From positions 1-64,000 of the forward strand of contig CAYPJU010000027.1 of the NCBI GenBank assembly GCA_964411125.1: DNA of 64,000 nucleotides. The letters are read 5' to 3'. The notes beneath the pieces were generated by a model that saw nothing but the letters and a program-made list of their open reading frames with translations, had not been told where the DNA came from and ran no database searches. Origin of the DNA: JBFIHF01 sp964411125 (GTDB lineage: Bacteria > Myxococcota_A > Bradymonadia > Bradymonadales > Bradymonadaceae). A program made the position numbers and the translations under genes. Shown piece after piece: positions 32,944 through 40,847 of this stretch (position 1 is the stretch's first letter; the number at the start of each line of letters is the position of its first letter).

Positions 32944-35900
32944 TGTCGATCTCGGACGTCATCGAACGAAGCCGGCAACCCGGGGAGTTCTCGGAGCGGC
33001 GTCAGTTCACGATCGCGAAAGACCGAGCGATCACGAAGATGCGTCAGTTCGCGTTGGCGGACCCGGCGTTCTACATCCTCGAATGGATCCAGGCGGCGAT
33101 TGCGAACGGCGCGACCTACCTCGACATGCAGGTGGAAGGCCAGACTAGCACAATGTCTTATGTGGGTGGTGGGTTCTCGCCGGGAGAGCTCCACGAGTTG
33201 TTCGAGTTCCTCTTCGCGTCGAAGGACGACCTCGAGGTCGCGGATATCCGTCAGTTGGCGCTCGGCGTGAATGCCCTCCTGCTGTCCCATCCCGATTCGA
33301 TCGTGATCGAGTCGGGTGATGGAACGCTGGAGGGAACGACACGCGTCGAGATCTACGACCGGACGAACACGGTGGTGGTCGGGACGCCCACCGCTGCGCT
33401 CGAGGGGACGTTCGTTCGGGCGACCGGCGTACGTCGCGGTTTCGGCTATCCGCGGGAGCTGGAGGTGATCGAAGAGCGGTGTCTGACGGCGCCTATCCCG
33501 TTGCTCGTGAACGGCAATGCCATCTTCGGGTACACGTCGGTCCGGTCGCCGGACCTCGTCGGCTACCGGTCGAGGTTGAAGTTCGACGAGGGCGATCTCT
33601 ATGGGACATTGGGCTTAGCCACGACTGCGGCGAGTCGTAATGTGAAGCTGTTGACCTGGGGCGTCTGGGTGTCGTCGGATCGGGCCCCGTGGGAGGGCCT
33701 GCCTCCGATCGGAGGCGTGGTTGGCTACGACCGACTGCGCAAGACCGCGGACCACGCCAACGTGGTTCGCGACGACGTCTACGCGTCGTTGTGGGCGAGG
33801 CTGGAGCCGTACGCTCGACAGCTGGCGGAGGGGGCGACCGGCAACGCTGTGTTCGACGTCCGGCGGCTCGACGGGACGCCCGTCTCACCGACCGAGTTTC
33901 AACGCGAAGTTGCAGAGTGGTCACGCACCGTCTTGTTCAGCGGCCGGCGGCGCGGGCCGGGCGAACCCCTTCTGGGTGCAGAGGACTCGGCCCTGGCGGC
34001 GCAGTTCGGCGAGGTGCTGGACGCGCCGGTGTTCGTAGTCGGCGACCGATCACGGGAGTCGCTTCGTCGGCTCGCCGGCGGAGGGGTCGAATTCATCACG
34101 CCCGAGCTGAACCCGAAGGACCTGGAGTTCTTCCAGAAAGGAAAGGCGGGAGCCCCTCCCCGGCCATGGCTCGCGAGTGCTCAGGAGGTCGTGCTGACGT
34201 CGGATGCGCCACGCGACGACGACCCGGGCTCAGGACCGAGCATTCGTTGGCTCATCGGCGAATCGGATTCGGTGAAAGCGACGATCTACACGCCGGCAGC
34301 CGGTCCTCCCGGCGGAAAGACAGTGGTGCAGATATGCGTCTCGGAGCGTGTGCTCACCGAGGTGGACGTACCGAGCGACTTTCCGGGGCACGCGATCCGG
34401 CTCGAGTTCAGCGACACGAAACGGCGCGACGCGCTCGTGCGGGACGCGAAGAGACTGGCTGAAGTCGTCGTTCAGCATCTGCGGCCTCGGCTGGAAGCGA
34501 TCGCTTCCGAGATCGTTCGCGCGGCGCGCGGCCCAGAGGAGGCTTTCTCGAGCTCGTTGAGATCGATCGCGCTCGGCGTGCTGTCGCGCAGCACGATGGT
34601 TCGTCTGCGTACGCTGGACGCTGAGGGGAATTGCGGTCCGACGATCGCCATCTGGGACGATCGTGTTCCCGTTTCGGCGCGGTCGCTGCCGCTGATCGAC
34701 ATGCACGACGGGCAGATCGCGACACTGGATGGTCTGCAGCGAATGCTCACGGACAACGGCGGTGTGCTCTACGTGGCACCACCGGGCGAGTACGAAGGGC
34801 CTCATCCCGACCGCGTGATTGCGGCAAACACGAGCGAGCTTCGTCTACTCACGAAGATCGTGGGGCCGGCGGCGATCGTCGACGTGGCGCACGGTCGTCG
34901 ACCGCTCGCGACCGCAGGGGGAGCTCGACTTTACGACGTCGAGCCTGGCGGCGAGCCGATCGGAGAGCTCTTCGGACGAGCTGGCTGGACGGCAGCGACG
35001 ATCGACGAGCTGATCAGCGAAATGCTGAGCGGCGGCGCGGAAGGTGGGCGAACCGCCGGTGCCCGGCGACGGCTCGCCGAGTATTGCGCGTGGTTCGCCG
35101 GCGAGGACGAACCGGACACGATCGACATCCGCGCGGTACCTCTCTTCGGTCTCGCGTGCGGCGGCGAGATCTCGTGGAACGACGTCGCAGGGTCGACGCG
35201 GCCGATGATGCTCGACGGATGGGCGACAGAGACCGCGAGTTGGCGCCCCTGGGGAGCCTCGGTCAGCGAGGGGCTGGCGCTCGATCCGTTCCTGGCCAGC
35301 CGCCTGGTGCCTGTTCGGCCCGCGCTCGACTACGACCTGTCGGAGACCGAGGCACGCTCGAACCCGTGGACGCCTTCCACGGCGTATCTGGAATCACGGG
35401 ACCTTCCGGCGCCGCTGGACGGGCGCGTCGGATTTCCCCACCAGGTGGGGCAGCCGACGGGGGTCCTGGTGATGTTTACTGACCGCGGTCAGTGTGTACG
35501 GTTACCGGGAAATGGGGGCGGCGTCCCCGGGTTGGTGGGGTCGATTCGCGTGGAGGGACCGCCGCCGTCGCTCGATACGCTGACGGACGCGTGTGCGGCG
35601 GAGGGCGTGTCGATGCTGCTGAACCTGATCCAGCAGCTCCCGTCGACTCCCGTGGGCTCGCCCCGTCACGAGCGGATTCTGGAGATTCTGCTTCAGTTCG
35701 CGGGGACGAACCTCGTGATCAGCCGCGTCCCTTCCGGGTCACTCGTCCACTCGACGCTTCACCCGACGGCGGCGAAGATTCTCGAGCTGCCCATCTTTCC
35801 GACGACTGCTGGAATCTCGGTTTCGGCGGCGAGCCTGCTCCGGGAGTTCGGCACCTATGGTGACCGCGGTCACCAAACTGGACGTACTCGGCTGACGGAC

Positions 35901-36383
35901 GATGTGTCGCCGGTCCTCGTTCGATGGCTGGACGGCGTTCTCGATGTCGAACCGATGAAGTTGCAACAGTTCGACCCGGAGCGTCGTTGGTCGTCGCCTG
36001 GAGAGTGGCTGTCCGATGCGCTCAACCGGCTCCGACCCGAGAGCGACACCACGACGTGGACCGTGACGATCGTAGGTCGGGATCAAATTCGCGCGGCGAT
36101 GTCCTGGGGCAACGAGACCGCTGTATCCACCGACTTGATGCTCACGGGGGACTCGATCTCCGTCGCGGAAGATTTCTGGCTGTTGCGACATGTCTTCGGC
36201 GACGAACCTACTTTCGACGAACGAGGTGCGCCGAGACAGGATCCGGAGCGCACGGCGTGGCTCCTGATGTCGTTGTACGCGTACGTGAACGAGCAGCGGC
36301 TGGCGGTGACGAACATCAACGAGCTCGAGTTCCAGTCGCGGGTCCTGCAGTGGGTGTCGGAGGTCGGGTCCGGACAGGGCTGA
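32943..36383 (+). CDS. large degenerate Hsp90/GHKL-like partner protein
   Basis: A 1146-aa soluble protein. Its first ~330 residues align motif by motif with the upstream ATPase, but the catalytic residues are gone: YILEWIQAAIANGA in place of the Asn-containing N-box, YVGGGF in place of DxGxG, LFEFLFASKDDLE matching LFASSKDKDL, LALGVNALLL in place of FGIGF, and HANVVRDDVYASL in place of the SRD loop. The remaining ~800 residues match no family I recognise; they contain no membrane segment, signal peptide or catalytic motif I can identify. I infer a non-hydrolysing partner of the ATPase. ATG 32943 overlaps the upstream stop and is preferred to the open frame before it. It converges on the lipoprotein at 36390 with six bases between. 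Confidence 0.75.
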   Translation: MSISDVIERSRQPGEFSERRQFTIAKDRAITKMRQFALADPAFYILEWIQAAIANGATYLDMQVEGQTSTMSYVGGGFSPGELHELFEFLFASKDDLEVADIRQLALGVNALLLSHPDSIVIESGDGTLEGTTRVEIYDRTNTVVVGTPTAALEGTFVRATGVRRGFGYPRELEVIEERCLTAPIPLLVNGNAIFGYTSVRSPDLVGYRSRLKFDEGDLYGTLGLATTAASRNVKLLTWGVWVSSDRAPWEGLPPIGGVVGYDRLRKTADHANVVRDDVYASLWARLEPYARQLAEGATGNAVFDVRRLDGTPVSPTEFQREVAEWSRTVLFSGRRRGPGEPLLGAEDSALAAQFGEVLDAPVFVVGDRSRESLRRLAGGGVEFITPELNPKDLEFFQKGKAGAPPRPWLASAQEVVLTSDAPRDDDPGSGPSIRWLIGESDSVKATIYTPAAGPPGGKTVVQICVSERVLTEVDVPSDFPGHAIRLEFSDTKRRDALVRDAKRLAEVVVQHLRPRLEAIASEIVRAARGPEEAFSSSLRSIALGVLSRSTMVRLRTLDAEGNCGPTIAIWDDRVPVSARSLPLIDMHDGQIATLDGLQRMLTDNGGVLYVAPPGEYEGPHPDRVIAANTSELRLLTKIVGPAAIVDVAHGRRPLATAGGARLYDVEPGGEPIGELFGRAGWTAATIDELISEMLSGGAEGGRTAGARRRLAEYCAWFAGEDEPDTIDIRAVPLFGLACGGEISWNDVAGSTRPMMLDGWATETASWRPWGASVSEGLALDPFLASRLVPVRPALDYDLSETEARSNPWTPSTAYLESRDLPAPLDGRVGFPHQVGQPTGVLVMFTDRGQCVRLPGNGGGVPGLVGSIRVEGPPPSLDTLTDACAAEGVSMLLNLIQQLPSTPVGSPRHERILEILLQFAGTNLVISRVPSGSLVHSTLHPTAAKILELPIFPTTAGISVSAASLLREFGTYGDRGHQTGRTRLTDDVSPVLVRWLDGVLDVEPMKLQQFDPERRWSSPGEWLSDALNRLRPESDTTTWTVTIVGRDQIRAAMSWGNETAVSTDLMLTGDSISVAEDFWLLRHVFGDEPTFDERGAPRQDPERTAWLLMSLYAYVNEQRLAVTNINELEFQSRVLQWVSEVGSGQG

Positions 36384-36389
36384 GGGTCG

Positions 36390-37154
36390 TCAGTTGGTCT
36401 GGCAGGTGCGGAGCCCCTCGTCATCGAGCGCGCAGACAGTCCCGCCCGGGGACTGGCAGCCTTCGCATGTCACGTCGCAGCGCTCGCCGTTGATCCGCAG
36501 CACGTCGTAGATCGATTGGGTGAGAAGCGCAGGGAACTGGGAAGAGACGGCCTCGTTGCAGTTGCAGAAGTTGAGGTCGTTCCGCAGGGCGCAGTCGGTG
36601 TCCATCATGCAGCTCGAGGCGCCGACCATGCCTCCGTCGGCTTTTTGCTCGAACTCTTCGCAGGTCATGACCTGGACGATCTCGCATCGTCCTTCGTCGT
36701 TGCAGCGGGGGTAGAGCTCTCCGGGCTCGGAGAGTTTGACGTAGGGGCAACCGGTGGGGGGACATCCGAATGCGTTGCTACACTGGGCGGCGTCGGCTTC
36801 GGCGCGGACCGCATCGTACGTGCTCTTGTCGGTACCTCGCGCCACGGCGAGGTCGCAGTCGCAGACCTGAGCGCGGGGGAGAATCTCGCAGTCGTAGTCG
36901 GCTGCGCATTCACGGGGGAAGCCCCGGACGGCCTCGATGAACCGCTCCCCGATCTCCGCGCAGTTGCCCCCCTCGCCGCCCCCCGTTTCGGGCGTGGCGG
37001 CGGTGTCTTCGGTGGACTGGACGTCGGTGGAGACCGTCGCGTCGTCGACTCCGGCGTCGCCGGAATCAACCGGGGGCTGTGAGCAGCTCGCGGTGAGAAG
37101 AGCGACGACGCCGATTCGCGCGATCTTGTGAACCTTCCCCGAGAACCGGCGCAT
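36390..37154 (-). CDS. Cys-rich lipoprotein
   Basis: A 254-aa lipoprotein: signal peptide with lipobox ALLTASC (Cys ~24), an Asp/Thr/Gly-rich linker (residues ~28-62) and a Cys-rich domain with about 20 cysteines, including repeated blocks of the type CDCDLAVARG and CNCNEAVSSQ that suggest an internal duplication of a ~90-residue unit (DYDCEILPRAQVCDCD and DTDCALRNDLNFCNCN). Surface exposure is likely; the role is unknown. It is the last gene of a minus-strand run and is separated from the upstream lipoprotein gene by three bases. Confidence 0.78.
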   Translation of the reverse strand: MRRFSGKVHKIARIGVVALLTASCSQPPVDSGDAGVDDATVSTDVQSTEDTAATPETGGGEGGNCAEIGERFIEAVRGFPRECAADYDCEILPRAQVCDCDLAVARGTDKSTYDAVRAEADAAQCSNAFGCPPTGCPYVKLSEPGELYPRCNDEGRCEIVQVMTCEEFEQKADGGMVGASSCMMDTDCALRNDLNFCNCNEAVSSQFPALLTQSIYDVLRINGERCDVTCEGCQSPGGTVCALDDEGLRTCQTN

Positions 37155-37157
37155 TCG

Positions 37158-37718
37158 TCACTGGCGCTTCATGAGGGCGTCGACGGGGCTTCCGAGGATG
37201 GTGCTCGTGTGGGTGCATTCGAGGTTGTCGGCGTCGACGACCGTGCAGCCGAGGCCGAGCTGTTGTCGATCGCCGTCGACGTCCGCGGTCCAGGAGATCG
37301 AGAAGTCTTCCCCATTGAGAGTGCCACCGCCGGTGGGGCCGGGATCGATGCCCTCCATTTCGAAAGTGCCGCTGACGGAGCTTGTTCCTTCCTCGTGGCG
37401 AAGCATCAGGGTGGCGATGACTTCTCCCCCCTCGGCCTTCTCCACCCGCCACGTTCCGTGCATCGCTCCGGGGTTCTCGATGCCGGTATCGGGGTCGGTC
37501 CCCCCCATGTCGGCAGCGCCGCCCACGTCGGGGTCCACGGCTCCGGTATCCCCGCCTGCGGTTCCCCCGGCGTCCCCTCCGTTGGTTTCACCGTTGTTGG
37601 GCTGATTGTTTGGGTCGAGGATCTGCCCGTTGTTGTCGCCATTGTTGCTCGGACAACCGACGGCGAAGGCCGCCGCGACGACGATCAGCGCGTAAAACCG
37701 TTTGGCTCGCGTCACCAT
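37158..37718 (-). CDS. lipoprotein with Asn/Gly-rich linker
   Basis: A 186-aa lipoprotein. The signal peptide ends in lipobox AFAVGC (Cys ~22) and is followed by a long Asn/Gly/Asp linker (NNGDNNGQILDPNNQPNNG) and a compact beta domain of ~100 residues (GTWRVEKAEGGEVIATLML, SGTFEMEG, CTVVDADNLECTHTS) with one likely disulfide. The domain looks like a small beta-barrel or lipocalin-like fold. ATG 37718 places the signal at the N-terminus; ATG 37742 in frame is less likely. Three bases separate it from the downstream lipoprotein, so they are cotranscribed. Confidence 0.75.
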   Translation of the reverse strand: MVTRAKRFYALIVVAAAFAVGCPSNNGDNNGQILDPNNQPNNGETNGGDAGGTAGGDTGAVDPDVGGAADMGGTDPDTGIENPGAMHGTWRVEKAEGGEVIATLMLRHEEGTSSVSGTFEMEGIDPGPTGGGTLNGEDFSISWTADVDGDRQQLGLGCTVVDADNLECTHTSTILGSPVDALMKRQ

Positions 37719-37834
37719 AGTGGGACTCCAGTCTCTGTGCATGTTCTCGGTATCGACAGCTTATCTCGTTTGGCGAGGCGAGGAAAGCTCGTGGTGGTTC
37801 CCCCTGCGGGACACGCGCACGACGCCCCTCGGAG

Positions 37835-37866
37835 AGCGGGGAGCGGGGAGCGGGGAGCGGGGAGCG
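37835..37866. repeat. AGCGGGG heptamer tandem repeat
   Basis: Four and a half units of AGCGGGG lie in the 157-bp gap between two minus-strand genes, just after the downstream end of the gene at 37876. It is another period-7 intergenic repeat. Confidence 0.8.
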
Positions 37867-37875
37867 CAGAGCGCG

Positions 37876-38505
37876 TCACCGAAGCTTGGATATGCCGTCG
37901 AGGTCGATCTCGTCGAGCAGCTTCACAGCCTCGTCCGCTTTCCGAGCAGGCTGGACGGAGACTTTGACCTCGACGAAGGGGTTTACCAGGACGATGACCT
38001 CGGCTTTCTTCCTTTTCGAGTCGAAGCTCTTCTGAGCATCGTATTCTCCGACCTTCAGGCCCTCGACCTCGACTGGCCCTATGTCGAGCTTCTCCCCTTC
38101 GTTCCCGATGACGGGGTATGCGGCGCGGCGTTGCTCTTCGGTCTGATTCGGCCCGGTGATGTTGACGTTGAAGGTGTGGTCGTCCCCCTCGTAGAACGCG
38201 TAGGCGATCGGCGCGGTCTTGACTGCCTGCCGGCGTCGCGCGCGGACTCCGTCGAGCTCGGCGGGGAGAAACTCTTGCAGGTTGACGGCGATCGGGGATC
38301 GGGGGTCCTCGATTTTCTTCTGCTTCGCGACTTCGCGGGAGCCGGCATCGTTCTCGTCGTCGGCGGGGCTGCCGGTATCGTCGAAGCGTTCGGGGAGCGC
38401 GACGTCCGGCACCGGCGGAGCGGTCGGGCTTCGCCGGTCAGCCGGTTTGCATTCGAGCATCGACGTAATGGACCCGAGCAGGATCGCGGCGAGGAAGAAG
38501 TGCAT
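37876..38505 (-). CDS. exported protein of unknown function
   Basis: A 209-aa protein with a short hydrophobic N-terminus (MHFFLAAILLGSITSML) followed by Cys20; the sequence before the Cys (MLEC) is a poor lipobox, so plain export or an atypical lipoprotein are both possible. After a Pro/Asp-rich linker (~residues 22-60), the rest is a beta-rich domain without recognised motif (TFNVNITGPNQ, VIVLVNPFVEVKVSVQPA). A GAGGAA site precedes ATG 38505. It lies 33 bp after the membrane protein gene upstream in the same run. Confidence 0.65.
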   Translation of the reverse strand: MHFFLAAILLGSITSMLECKPADRRSPTAPPVPDVALPERFDDTGSPADDENDAGSREVAKQKKIEDPRSPIAVNLQEFLPAELDGVRARRRQAVKTAPIAYAFYEGDDHTFNVNITGPNQTEEQRRAAYPVIGNEGEKLDIGPVEVEGLKVGEYDAQKSFDSKRKKAEVIVLVNPFVEVKVSVQPARKADEAVKLLDEIDLDGISKLR

Positions 38506-38538
38506 GGATCGGTGTTCCTCAGGAGGTCGAGGGGGGCG

Positions 38539-39024
38539 TCATTCTTCGCCGGGACACCAGTAGGTTCCCGCGGCGTGGGCGAGCTGACAGAAGCCATCGG
38601 CGGCGACCCGGTGATACTTGCGGTTGAACTGGGGAAATCCGTCCTGACGGTGGGGGTCGTCGAGGAACCAGTTGGGGTCGCTGCGCATGGTGGGGACGAC
38701 GCGCTGAGCCATGGTGACGGCGACGATGACGCAGGTTCCCGCGGAGAGGATCGCCGTTCCGAGGAGGATGCGGTTCACGATGCCGATCCCGGTGGCGCCC
38801 TCTTTGCGGACGTTGTTGAAGCCCATCGCGGTGAGCGCCGGGAAGACGAAGGCGAGGAGGACAGCGACGGCGAACTTGACCCCGCCGTCGATGATGGTGT
38901 CGAGGAGCGCCCCGCAGACGGCGAAGGTCGTATAGACCCCGAACGCGGCGAGGACGGCGTAGACGGGTAGCAAGAGCAGGTCGCCGATCCCTTCTTCTTC
39001 TGTGTCGTCGTGCTCGGCCATCAT
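38539..39024 (-). CDS. small inner-membrane protein
   Basis: A 161-aa protein with an acidic N-terminus (EHDDTEEEG), three hydrophobic segments (LLLLPVYAVLAAFGVYTTFA, ~20-40; FAVAVLLAFVFPALTAM, ~50-67; ILLGTAILSAGTCVIVAV, ~85-103) and a soluble tail with two Cys ending in YWCPGEE. No family recognised. Its ATG lies just upstream of the ackA-pduL stop (the genes are two bases apart), with AGGTGAC as ribosome site, so expression is coupled to that enzyme. Confidence 0.65.
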   Translation of the reverse strand: MMAEHDDTEEEGIGDLLLLPVYAVLAAFGVYTTFAVCGALLDTIIDGGVKFAVAVLLAFVFPALTAMGFNNVRKEGATGIGIVNRILLGTAILSAGTCVIVAVTMAQRVVPTMRSDPNWFLDDPHRQDGFPQFNRKYHRVAADGFCQLAHAAGTYWCPGEE

Positions 39025-39025
39025 G

Positions 39026-40843
39026 TCACCTCACTTCGTCGTATTTGAGTGAGCGGCGTCGCAGGTGCGCCGTTCCTTCGGTCGGGACGAGGACTCCCTG
39101 GGCTCCCCGGGAGAGCTCGGCGGCGTTTCCTTCGTCGGTGTCGATGTGCATCTCGAGCTTGTAAGTATCCTTCACCCGGACGAGCACGTCACCAAAGACG
39201 AGGTCTCGACCTTCGCTGTTGACGGCGACCTCGACGACGTCGCGGTCGGCGACCCCGAAGGCTTCTGCATCGTCGGGGTGCATGTGGATGTGTCGCCAGG
39301 CGCAGATGACGCCGTTTTCGAGGTCGACCTCGCCGTGAGGGCCGACGAGCTTGCAGCCGGGGGTGTTGGCGACGTCTCCGGAGGCGCGGACGGGGGCGTC
39401 GATCCCGAGATAGAACTCGTCGGTGCGCGAGATCTCGACCTGATTCTTGCTGCGGGTGGGCCCGAGGATTCGCACGCCTTCGAGCTGGCGTTTGGGCCCG
39501 ACGACGGTGACGGTCTCGTTGCAGGCGAACTGCCCGGGCTGCGAGAGAGGGTTGCGTTCGGTCAGCTCGTAGCCGGGACCGAAGAGCGCCTCGACGGTCT
39601 GTTGCGTGAGGTGGACGTGGCGTGCGCTGACGGCGACGGGGATGGTCTTCGGCTCGCTCTGACGGGCCCGCTCCTGGAGAACCTTGGCGGTCTCCTGCGC
39701 GATGGCGGCTTCCTCGTTCGTCTTGACGACGAGGAGGCGGGTGCGGCTGTTCGGGGTGGAGATGGTGGCGACGGGGGAGTGATGCGAGACCGACGCGTCG
39801 CGGTTCGCGTCTTCGTCGAGGACGGCACCGAGGAAGTCGAGTCGTTGTGCGACGCGGTGCCGGACGACCTCGCTGTTCTCCCCGATTCCGGCGGTGAAGA
39901 CGATGGCGTCGACCCCGCCCATGGCGGCGGCGTAGGCCCCGATGTACTTTCGGAGTCGGTGGCAGAAGACCTGGATGGCGTGGCGGCTCGGTTCGTCGCC
40001 CTCGGCGGCGCGCTCCTCGATGTCGCGCATGTCGTTTCCGACGCCGCTGAGTCCTTTGAGGCCGCTCTCGCGATTGAGGACGCGGTCGAGGTCGTCTGCG
40101 TCCCAGCCTTCGGCGCGCATCAGCGCGATGAGAATTCCGGCGTCGATGTCGCCGACGCGGGTCCCCATCACCAGCCCTTCGAGGGGCGTCATCCCCATGC
40201 TGGTCTCGACGGAACGTCCGTACTCGACGGCGGCAGCGCTGCATCCGTTGCCGAGGTGGCACGTGATGATGCGGAGGTCGCGCACGTCGGCGTCGAGGGA
40301 GGCGGCGGCCTGTTCGGCGACCCACTTGTGGCTGATCCCGTGGAAGCCGTAGCGGCGGATTCCGTGTTCCTCAGCGAGCTCGAGCGGGATGGCGTATTCT
40401 CGCGCCCGTCGCGGGAGGGTGTTGTGAAATGCGGTGTCGAAGACGGCGACCTGCGGCACGTCGGGGAGGAGGCGGCGGGCCGCCCGAATCCCGGCCAGGT
40501 TCGGTGGATTGTGGAGCGGAGCGAGCTCGGCGAGGTCGTCGATCGTCTTCTCGACTTCGTCGTCGATCACGACCGGATGGACGAAGGCTTCGCCGCCATG
40601 CACGACGCGATGACCGACCGCGGCGACATCGAGCCCGTCGGGGACGAGGCGCTGCAGAACGATCTCGAGGGCCGCGGCGTGGTCGGCGGCTTCGCACGGC
40701 TCGAAACCCGAGCCGAAGTCGACGCGAGGCTCGGCCTCCCCGATCCGTTCGACGCGCGCGTTGGCCGCCGGGACCGCCGAGTGTGGATCGAAGACGGAAG
40801 CCTTCAGAGAAGAGCTGCCACTGTTGAGGACGAGAATGTTCAT
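39026..40843 (-). CDS. acetate kinase-PduL phosphotransacylase fusion
   Basis: A 605-aa fusion of consecutive pathway enzymes. Residues ~1-390 are acetate kinase: NILVLNSGSSSLK, GHRVVHGGE, YGFHGISHKWV, CHLGNGCS, TPLEGLVMGTRVGDID and VFTAGIGENS. Residues ~410-605 are a PduL-type phosphate acyltransferase with HVHLTQ at the start and RHIHMHPDDAEAFGV, whose histidines bind the two zinc ions in PduL. Together they interconvert acyl-CoA, acyl phosphate and acyl + ATP. No encapsulation peptide or microcompartment genes are nearby, so it is probably cytosolic. ATG 40843 lies four bases after the stop of the M3 peptidase gene. Confidence 0.93.
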   Translation of the reverse strand: MNILVLNSGSSSLKASVFDPHSAVPAANARVERIGEAEPRVDFGSGFEPCEAADHAAALEIVLQRLVPDGLDVAAVGHRVVHGGEAFVHPVVIDDEVEKTIDDLAELAPLHNPPNLAGIRAARRLLPDVPQVAVFDTAFHNTLPRRAREYAIPLELAEEHGIRRYGFHGISHKWVAEQAAASLDADVRDLRIITCHLGNGCSAAAVEYGRSVETSMGMTPLEGLVMGTRVGDIDAGILIALMRAEGWDADDLDRVLNRESGLKGLSGVGNDMRDIEERAAEGDEPSRHAIQVFCHRLRKYIGAYAAAMGGVDAIVFTAGIGENSEVVRHRVAQRLDFLGAVLDEDANRDASVSHHSPVATISTPNSRTRLLVVKTNEEAAIAQETAKVLQERARQSEPKTIPVAVSARHVHLTQQTVEALFGPGYELTERNPLSQPGQFACNETVTVVGPKRQLEGVRILGPTRSKNQVEISRTDEFYLGIDAPVRASGDVANTPGCKLVGPHGEVDLENGVICAWRHIHMHPDDAEAFGVADRDVVEVAVNSEGRDLVFGDVLVRVKDTYKLEMHIDTDEGNAAELSRGAQGVLVPTEGTAHLRRRSLKYDEVR

Positions 40844-40847
40844 GGGG

